Of a DNA stretch of 64,000 nt, positions 59,259-64,000 are shown piece by piece. Both the position numbers and the translations under genes were made by a program. Source of the stretch: Pedobacter psychrodurus. Its GTDB lineage: Bacteria; Bacteroidota; Bacteroidia; Sphingobacteriales; Sphingobacteriaceae. The stretch covers positions 49,395-113,394 of the forward strand of contig NZ_SJSO01000019.1 of NCBI RefSeq assembly GCF_004331735.1, written 5' to 3'. The stretch's first letter is position 1, and each line of letters begins with the position of its first letter. The notes under the pieces are model-generated. The model searched no databases, was not told the DNA's origin, and saw nothing but the letters and a program-made list of their open reading frames with translations.

Positions 59259-59702
59259 ATGAATGGTAATCGTGAAATACATTCAGATTTTTTACACTTT
59301 TTAAAATTTAAGGAGCGTAACTTAATCGAACTTTATAAAGACTTAAGGGATTTTATACTCGAAATCCATCCAGAAAGTAACGAACTGCTTTACCACACAC
59401 ATGCCTTAACTTCAGTATATTCCATTTCTGAGAAATTAAGTGACGCATTTTGTATGATTCCGATTTATACCAATCACCTTAATCTTGGTTTTAATAAGGG
59501 TACATTAATTAACGATCCTCATGCTCTGTTGCAGGGAACAGGAAAATTAATCAGGCATATTCCTATTGAAAAAGTATCAGATTATAGAAATGATAAATTA
59601 AAAGCATTGATCCAAGCTGCTGTTGCATTTGCTATCAACGATATGGATAAACCAAGCAAATCAGCAGGAAAAACCATTTCAAAAATAAGCAATGGAGATT
59701 AA
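59259..59702 (+). CDS. DUF1801-domain protein
   Basis: 147 aa, no signal peptide. SDFLHFLKFKERNLIELYKD, HPESNELLYHTHALTSVYSI, FCMIPIYTNHLNLGFNKGTL and LIRHIPIEKVSDYRNDKLKA follow the DUF1801 (YdhG-like) pattern of a small alpha+beta protein of unknown role. It overlaps the DinB-family gene by 11 bases, so the two are one translational unit. Confidence 0.83.
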   Translation: MNGNREIHSDFLHFLKFKERNLIELYKDLRDFILEIHPESNELLYHTHALTSVYSISEKLSDAFCMIPIYTNHLNLGFNKGTLINDPHALLQGTGKLIRHIPIEKVSDYRNDKLKALIQAAVAFAINDMDKPSKSAGKTISKISNGD

Positions 59703-60195
59703 TAATCTAACCGGTGCTATAGCTGCATTGATGGATGAATATAAAAAGACGGTTAACGAACTGATTGCGATAATCGAACCAATTAGCCAGTATCAACTAA
59801 CTAAAGCCATCGAACCAGAAAGTTCAAATCCCGATTGTATCTCCATTCAAACTATTTTAACGCATGTAATCGCTTCTATGTTCAGTTATGCTGTTTATAT
59901 CGAAAATTCTATCGGACTGGAAACCGTTAGGCCAGAGCGATTAAAATTTGATGGGGTAATGCCATATATTTCGAAGCTGCAAGAAGCTTTGAAATACAAT
60001 GAGGAATTCTTCAGCAGAAATCCAAGCATTACAGTGGAAGAGCTTGATCAGTCCAGGAAAATAAGTACAAAATGGGGGCAGCAATACGATGTAGAACAAA
60101 TGCTCGAACATGCCATTGTTCATATTTTAAGGCATAGGAGGCAGATTAAAAATGCTTTAATTAAATTCAATTCCTCAGCCAACGAAGAAAAATAA
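59692..60195 (+). CDS. DinB-family protein
   Basis: 167 aa, a four-helix bundle. Likely metal-binding His residues are in TILTHVIASMFSYAVYIENS and VEQMLEHAIVHILRHRRQIK, the usual DinB positions. Members act as metal-dependent thiol transferases or remain uncharacterised; some use bacillithiol, which this organism probably makes. Co-translated with the DUF1801 gene. Confidence 0.85.
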   Translation: MEINNLTGAIAALMDEYKKTVNELIAIIEPISQYQLTKAIEPESSNPDCISIQTILTHVIASMFSYAVYIENSIGLETVRPERLKFDGVMPYISKLQEALKYNEEFFSRNPSITVEELDQSRKISTKWGQQYDVEQMLEHAIVHILRHRRQIKNALIKFNSSANEEK

Positions 60196-60264
60196 TTTGC
60201 AATTCACTGAAAATAAATATCTTTGCATCAAAATTTACAGAAATGCTACGTCAACTACATATCC

Positions 60265-60360
60265 AACAATTAAGCTTTAGCCCGTCTTGTGGCATAAAGG
60301 GCTTGGGTATTGACATAAATTTCCTTCCCAACCCTTAGCTCGGTTTTTAGGCTCCGGCTC
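60265..60360. repeat. Low-grade inverted repeat in the gap before the TPR gene
   Basis: TTAAGCTTTAGCCCGTCTTG ... AAGGGCTTGGGTATTGACAT ... AACCCTTAGCTCGG is loosely palindromic and resembles GGGCTGAAGCCTAAACC text beside repeat copy C. The 245-bp gap 60196-60440 shows no gene. Confidence 0.45.
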
Positions 60361-60440
60361 AATAAAAACCAAAATTTAAAAACCATTTATTACGCATTTG
60401 CTAAGCACTTAACTGCTTATCAAAATTAATTATATCCGTT

Positions 60441-60962
60441 ATGGACATTTATACTACTGTAGAAGAAAAATATCTACAGGCCATTGAAGAATTGCACTGG
60501 GGCGAATTACCCAAAGCACTTCAGTATTTTAACGAAATTATTGTTTTCGACCCTGATTATGCAAGAGCTTATTTTCAGTTGGGGGATATTTATCAGAACC
60601 ATTTTAAAGATTATAAAACTGCAGGTTACTACTACAAACGTTGTATCGAGTTGGATGCTGATTTCCCCGAGGTTTACAAACCTTACCTACAACTCGTTAT
60701 TACACTCAAAATGCACCAATTGGTAAAACAGGTTGCAGAAAAGGCTTTGCTCGTACCTGGTGTTTACGAAGCGCATATTTACGAATGTTTAGGGCTACAT
60801 GCCGAGCAACAGCAAAATTTTGCAGAAGCGGCAAACTATTTCAAGAAGGCAGAACTGTTTAATGCTGCTCAGGAAGAGCAAAGCACTTTACAGGAGCACC
60901 AAAACCGCATTAAAAGCAAAATGAATAGTACAAAAACAATGATTTACGACTTACAGGGATAA
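60441..60962 (+). CDS. Tetratricopeptide-repeat protein
   Basis: 173 aa, no signal peptide. TPR-like helical pairs: YLQAIEELHWGELPKALQYF, NEIIVFDPDYARAYFQLGDI, YKTAGYYYKRCIELDADFPE, EAHIYECLGLHAEQQQNFAE. Scaffold-type protein of unknown partner. Its stop codon lies inside a strong terminator. Confidence 0.88.
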   Translation: MDIYTTVEEKYLQAIEELHWGELPKALQYFNEIIVFDPDYARAYFQLGDIYQNHFKDYKTAGYYYKRCIELDADFPEVYKPYLQLVITLKMHQLVKQVAEKALLVPGVYEAHIYECLGLHAEQQQNFAEAANYFKKAELFNAAQEEQSTLQEHQNRIKSKMNSTKTMIYDLQG

Positions 60963-60986
60963 AAGGCAATGCCTTTTATCCTTTTT
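60957..60986 (+). terminator. Rho-independent terminator overlapping the TPR stop codon
   Basis: GGATAAAAGGCA (60957-60968) and TGCCTTTTATCC (60970-60981) are perfect 12-bp arms followed by TTTTT. The TAA stop at 60960-60962 is in the left arm. Confidence 0.92.
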
Positions 60987-61102
60987 ACCTAGCGGGTTAA
61001 TCTTAAAATACAATTCACCAAATTGCCCTTGTTATTTTAATTTTGTTACTATCTTTACCGCACAATTACAAAGCATAAATCTTTAAATCAAAAATATTCG
61101 AT

Positions 61103-61291
61103 ATGTCAGCTCACGATTCACACGCACCGGTTCAGCAAACAAAAGGCATTTGGGCTTTACCATTAACTGCATGGATTCTGGTTTTATTATTGGTTGTTTA
61201 TTTCACCAGACCAATCTTTAACCACGAAGAAGCATCTGCTCATCATGAAAAAACTGAAGCAGCGCACGAAAAACCAGAAGCGCACCACTAG
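61103..61291 (+). CDS. His-rich single-pass membrane microprotein
   Basis: 62 aa. One membrane helix (WALPLTAWILVLLLVVYF, about 17-36) between a short N-terminal HDSHAP segment and a C-terminal tail (NHEEASAHHEKTEAAHEKPEAHH) with seven His. The tail could bind metal. Not recognised further. Confidence 0.7.
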   Translation: MSAHDSHAPVQQTKGIWALPLTAWILVLLLVVYFTRPIFNHEEASAHHEKTEAAHEKPEAHH

Positions 61292-61313
61292 GTAGTTTCC
61301 AGTTATAAAGCGT

Positions 61314-61350
61314 AAAAAGCGTCCAGATATAAAATCGGGACGCTTTTTTT
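61314..61350. terminator. Bidirectional terminator
   Basis: AAAAAGCGTCC (61314-61324) and GGACGCTTTTT (61338-61348) arms with A and T tails serve the convergent microprotein and GDPD-like genes. Confidence 0.85.
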
Positions 61351-61366
61351 ATGCCGCTTATATCAC

Positions 61367-62251
61367 TTATTTAAGCTGGCCCATAATGTTTGGAAAATCA
61401 GTTATGATCCCATCTACTCCTAAACTCATAAAATAATTCACCTCCTTAACTGTATTAACCGTCCAAGGGATAATTTTGATGCCCATTTCGTGGCAGCGGT
61501 CTACCAAACCTTTACCTACCAATACCGAGTAAGGACTGTAAATGGTCGGTTTAAATCCTAGTTTCTCAATATAATCCTCAAACGGTTCTTTTTCATCAAT
61601 CAATAATGAGGTTTGTACTTTTGGGTATTTCTCGTGCAGATATTGTAGCGTACGCATATCAAAAGATTCGATAATTACCCTTTTGGCAAGTTTTTTCGAA
61701 TTAATTACCTCCATAATCAGTTCTACAAATTCTGCAGGCTCTGGATGAAATTCATTGTCGCCCTTTTTAATTGTTTTCGTTTCGATGCTATATACAGCTT
61801 TAGCAAGTTTGTGTTCTTTAACATAAGCCTCAACCGCATCTATTGTTTCAGAAAGCAGTGGTTTGTAAGCTTTAAACTTCATCTGTCCAGGAAAGCGGGC
61901 GTGAACTTTGCTACCTACATCAAACTTTTTAATCTCATCATAATCCATCTTGTAGATGTTATAATTCTTCTGATCTTTTAGCGTAATCGGCTTCCCATTG
62001 GGTTGCAAAGAAATCTCATTGTTAAAATAAGGTTCTTGCGAAAGCACCACTTGCTTATCTTTCGAAATTACGGCATCCATTTCTAAAGTGGTAACACCTA
62101 AATCGATAGCTTTTAACATGCCTTCGATGGTATTTTCGGGCATAATTCCGCGTGCACCAGCTTTGCCCTGTACATCGAATTTCTTTTTTTGAGCCGAAAC
62201 ATTAACGGATAATAAAGCGACAGCTGATAACAGAAGTAATTTTTTATGCAT
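61367..62251 (-). CDS. Glycerophosphodiester phosphodiesterase homologue lacking catalytic residues
   Basis: 294 aa; signal peptide at 1-20 (NVSA). GDPD TIM barrel: the usual GHRGARGxxPENT is GKAGARGIMPENT (residues 29-41), so the catalytic His-Arg is Lys30-Ala31. The second catalytic His (SHEP in relatives) is Gln72 in VVLSQEP. The metal ligands remain: Glu57 and Asp59 in LEMDA and Glu157 in SIETKT. It still ends with KIIPWTVN...GVDGIITDFP. It is therefore probably not a normal phosphodiesterase; it may bind a ligand or have a different chemistry. Confidence 0.85.
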   Translation of the reverse strand: MHKKLLLLSAVALLSVNVSAQKKKFDVQGKAGARGIMPENTIEGMLKAIDLGVTTLEMDAVISKDKQVVLSQEPYFNNEISLQPNGKPITLKDQKNYNIYKMDYDEIKKFDVGSKVHARFPGQMKFKAYKPLLSETIDAVEAYVKEHKLAKAVYSIETKTIKKGDNEFHPEPAEFVELIMEVINSKKLAKRVIIESFDMRTLQYLHEKYPKVQTSLLIDEKEPFEDYIEKLGFKPTIYSPYSVLVGKGLVDRCHEMGIKIIPWTVNTVKEVNYFMSLGVDGIITDFPNIMGQLK

Positions 62252-62317
62252 GAATTTTAAACGTAAAATGAATAGTTTTATTAGTGGTAATTATTTTTTG
62301 GAGCGCAAAAACCGTGC

Positions 62318-62420
62318 ATCTATTTAATGTTTGTTCCTGCTTTCCGTTGTATCTCTTCGCTACGCTTCAGGATGCCGTTTCATCCGATAGCTATCGGATC
62401 GGGGCTAAACCGAAAGCAAT
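62318..62420. repeat. Partial modular-repeat-like text with ATCCGATAGCTATCGGAT palindrome
   Basis: TTTGTTCCTGCTTTCCGTTG, TATCTCTTCGCTACGC resembles the left arm of copy A; ATCCGATAGCTATCGGAT (about 62373-62390) is a perfect 18-bp palindrome. Confidence 0.55.
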
Positions 62421-62443
62421 TGCTGGTAAAGCAAGGTCCGAAA

Positions 62444-62475
62444 TAAAAAAAGGGCTTCTTTTTATGGAAAGCCCT
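62444..62475 (-). terminator. Rho-independent terminator of the DUF4440-like gene
   Basis: AGGGCTT / AAGCCCT arms (62451-62457, 62469-62475) followed on minus by a T run. 22 bp past the stop. Confidence 0.85.
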
Positions 62476-62496
62476 CTTTAATTCACATTTTGTTAT

Positions 62497-63354
62497 TTAT
62501 CTTTCTGCTGGTACAAAGGCTTGTACAATTAAATTCCAGCTTGCATCGGCTGCTTTTTCATAAACGAAAACATAGTTAAAGCTTTCGCGTAAATCGGCTT
62601 TATAATCGATTGTAGCAACACCGTAGGTATAGGCTAAATCGCTTCCGATTGCCTTATCTACTCCGGTTGTTTTCAAATTAATTTTGCTGATCATTCCATT
62701 GTAGAATGCAATAATTTTTCCTTTTCCATCAATGGCTTCGTTACCTGGGAAAAGCAAACGTGCATCATTAGTTAAAAAGCCACCAAATGCAGCAATTCCA
62801 TGCGTTTTTAACAAAGTATTTAATGTTTTCTCGGTTGTTAAGATAATATCTTTCCCAGCCTTAATTTCTCTTTCATTTAAGAACTTTGGTGCAACATGAT
62901 CTTTTGGTTCAATAAACTGTGGGCTAACTTTAGTTAAAGGTTTATTGCTTTCCGTTCCTAAATCAATGGCTAATTTCCATCTTCCATTTTCTGGTTTCCA
63001 TATCGATAAGTATTGACCGTATTTTTTCTCTGAAGTACTAACTTCATATGGTCCAGTAGTGAAACCTAAATCACCACTACGTGATACTTTTGCCAGGTTT
63101 GGTGTCCATGTTACATCGTTCTCAGCATTTGCTTTACCCGCGTAAAACGTTTTGGCATTAACAGGATTTGGTCTGAACACTAAAGTGCTCGTTGATGAAT
63201 AGTCTATAAAAGCTTCTTTATCTCCATTTTTGGCAATTGACTTAGCAAAATCCTTCTCAGCATTTACTAAAGATTTGGTTGTACCGTCGCTTTTTTGGGC
63301 AAAAGCACCTAAGGCTAAAAGCGAGGCTATTGCAGTTGAAAATAATTGTTTCAT
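62497..63354 (-). CDS. Exported DUF4440/SnoaL-like protein with two NTF2 folds
   Basis: 285 aa; signal peptide at 1-19 (GAFAQ). Two NTF2-like halves: residues about 25-130 (LVNAEKDFAKSIAKNGDKEA, FIDYSSTSTLVFRP) ending GRWKLAIDLGTES, and about 165-285 (TLNTLLKTHGIAAFGGFLTN, DARLLFPGNEAIDGKG) ending SWNLIVQAFVP. Each half ends in the typical W-K/N-L strand. Periplasmic; no catalytic assignment is possible. Confidence 0.8.
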   Translation of the reverse strand: MKQLFSTAIASLLALGAFAQKSDGTTKSLVNAEKDFAKSIAKNGDKEAFIDYSSTSTLVFRPNPVNAKTFYAGKANAENDVTWTPNLAKVSRSGDLGFTTGPYEVSTSEKKYGQYLSIWKPENGRWKLAIDLGTESNKPLTKVSPQFIEPKDHVAPKFLNEREIKAGKDIILTTEKTLNTLLKTHGIAAFGGFLTNDARLLFPGNEAIDGKGKIIAFYNGMISKINLKTTGVDKAIGSDLAYTYGVATIDYKADLRESFNYVFVYEKAADASWNLIVQAFVPAER

Positions 63355-63442
63355 TATTAATTAAGATAATATGTTTGGCGAATATAAAATTTTCTTTGGT
63401 GTATGGTTTCAAAAGTAATTAACAATTACACATTAAGACCAC

Positions 63443-63544
63443 TTATTTTTCTCTATAAATGGTTTCTAGAACAGTTTGTCCGGTGGCCTTCAAAGTATTT
63501 TTATCAATATTGGCTAAGTTATCCAATTGCGTATTAAAAGTTTT
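63443..63544 (-). pseudogene. C-terminal gene remnant, possibly of an M28 peptidase
   Basis: A 33-codon open stretch on the minus strand reads TFNTQLDNLANIDKNTLKAT, GQTVLETIYREK, then TAA at 63443. It has coding character but is closed by an in-frame TAA just upstream (63545) and has no start. From memory the end resembles M28 aminopeptidase C-termini. The rest of that gene is missing. It lies 160 bp from an IS end. Confidence 0.55.
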
Positions 63545-63597
63545 TTATTCATTGATTAATCTAACGGAAAATTGTTTGAAGTAGTGTAATTATCTTC

Positions 63598-63704
63598 TTC
63601 ATCCCCCTTGCCCCCTTCAAAGGGGGACAGCCTCCTTGATGAATTCAAAATGCCTAGAGTTTATTTTCTTCTCGATTAATTCGTCCCCCTGCTCCCTTGA
63701 AAAG
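63598..63704. repeat. CCCCCTTG/CAAAGGGGG palindromic repeats, the second cut by an IS
   Basis: ATCCCCCTTGCCCCCTTCAA, AGGGGGACAG (63600-63630), then TTCGTCCCCCTGCTCCCTTG, AAAAG (63680-63704), which breaks off where its palindrome should continue with GGGAG. The candidate IS terminal repeat begins at the next base. Confidence 0.75.
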
Positions 63705-64000
63705 CTAATCTTTACACACATTTATTTATAGAAAACATATTATAACGATCTGATTATCAATTATTTGTGGTTTATTTTTTGTATCTTTAATGATGTTAGA
63801 TCATTGTTATTCAGGTGTTTATAAAGGTTTTTTATCAGATAGTCGTATTGCAGTTAGATTAGAAAATTGTTTGTCAGATTTATTATCTTCGGGAACAGCA
63901 GTCATCAATCGGTTAGCTCCAACCCATTCCTTAAAAGCTGCCTTCTATCGTATGCTATCGAACAAGCGATTGGAACATGATGATATTCTTGAAGGTGGCT
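63705..64000 (+). mobile_element. Left end of a Tn5/IS4-type insertion sequence (right part outside window)
   Basis: CTAATCTTTACACACATTT (63705-63723) matches the Tn5/IS50 end in 12 of 19 positions, including the TTA-ACACAT core. It precedes a Tn5-like transposase by about 70 bp. The nine bases before it, CTTGAAAAG, are the expected length of an IS4-family target duplication. Confidence 0.7.
63790..64000 (+). CDS. IS4/Tn5-like transposase, 5' part only
   Basis: About 70 codons visible from ATG 63790 (or 63793). DHCYSGVYKGFLSDSRIAVR, LENCLSDLLSS, then PTHSLKAAFYRMLSNKRLEH, DDILEGG matches the N-terminal DNA-binding pattern of Tn5-type transposases (D-x-R...L..L......P..S..AAYR...N......IL). 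The DDE catalytic domain lies beyond the window. A TATCTTTA box is immediately upstream. Confidence 0.75.
   Translation, partial: MMLDHCYSGVYKGFLSDSRIAVRLENCLSDLLSSGTAVINRLAPTHSLKAAFYRMLSNKRLEHDDILEGG

Overview
The window is AT-rich chromosomal DNA of a Bacteroidota bacterium, most likely a Pedobacter-like member of the Sphingobacteriaceae. The evidence is: many start-proximal TAnnTTTG boxes (the Bacteroidota -7 element) in place of clear Shine-Dalgarno sites; a single-chain glycine dehydrogenase; bacillithiol genes (BshA, YpdA); a large OstA-like LPS-transport protein; a formylglycine sulfatase; and a very dense set of short palindromic intergenic repeats. I saw no rRNA, tRNA, CRISPR array or prophage.

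Layout. 1-6.2 kb: RecJ (cut by the window edge), sulfatase, a metallo-beta-lactamase-fold hydrolase, YceI, then a lipoprotein, a membrane protein and a stand-alone DUF4157 (HEAWH) protein. 6.5-16.3 kb: GcvP, a putative glycosyltransferase-like protein, an 849-aa thioredoxin-domain protein, a lipoprotein, an EamA transporter and PdxJ. 16.3-23.9 kb: an ArnT-like glycosyltransferase with GtrA, a 40-aa membrane protein, a NodB-like deacetylase with an altered motif, AhcY, a CBS protein, and an M23 peptidase/bactofilin operon. 24.5-35.5 kb: M28 peptidase, polyprenyl synthase/TerC operon, a lysophospholipase-like hydrolase, a small membrane protein with cytochrome-oxidase-like motifs, YpdA next to a persulfide dioxygenase-rhodanese fusion, asparaginase and TatD. 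35.9-44.2 kb: UvrA, OMPLA-like phospholipase, a PaaE-like reductase, a lytic transglycosylase, and a pseudouridine synthase with a 57-bp tandem repeat in its N-terminal tail. 44.7-51.6 kb: lactonase, SRPBCC and PhyH proteins, a J-domain/KTSC fusion, BshA, TilS. 51.7-64 kb: OstA-like protein, a RelE/ParE-type toxin-antitoxin pair, RdgB, a SurA-type chaperone pair with MoxR, DUF1801/DinB, a TPR protein, a His-rich micro-membrane protein, a glycerophosphodiesterase homologue that has lost its catalytic histidines, a DUF4440-like protein, a gene remnant, and the left end of a Tn5/IS4-type insertion sequence.

The genes are mostly single or in pairs and are housekeeping or envelope functions. Two themes link distant loci: bacillithiol/persulfide redox (BshA at 48.5 kb, YpdA plus persulfide dioxygenase at 30-33 kb) and cell-envelope assembly (OstA-like, SurA-like, bactofilin/M23, lytic transglycosylase, OMPLA, ArnT-like).

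The least explained material is between the genes. There is a modular repeat of roughly 140-230 bp whose outer arms are conserved but whose inner hairpin differs between copies. There are several families of GTCAT...ATGAC palindromes, and two TTTAGGG arrays identical in unit to a plant-type telomere repeat.
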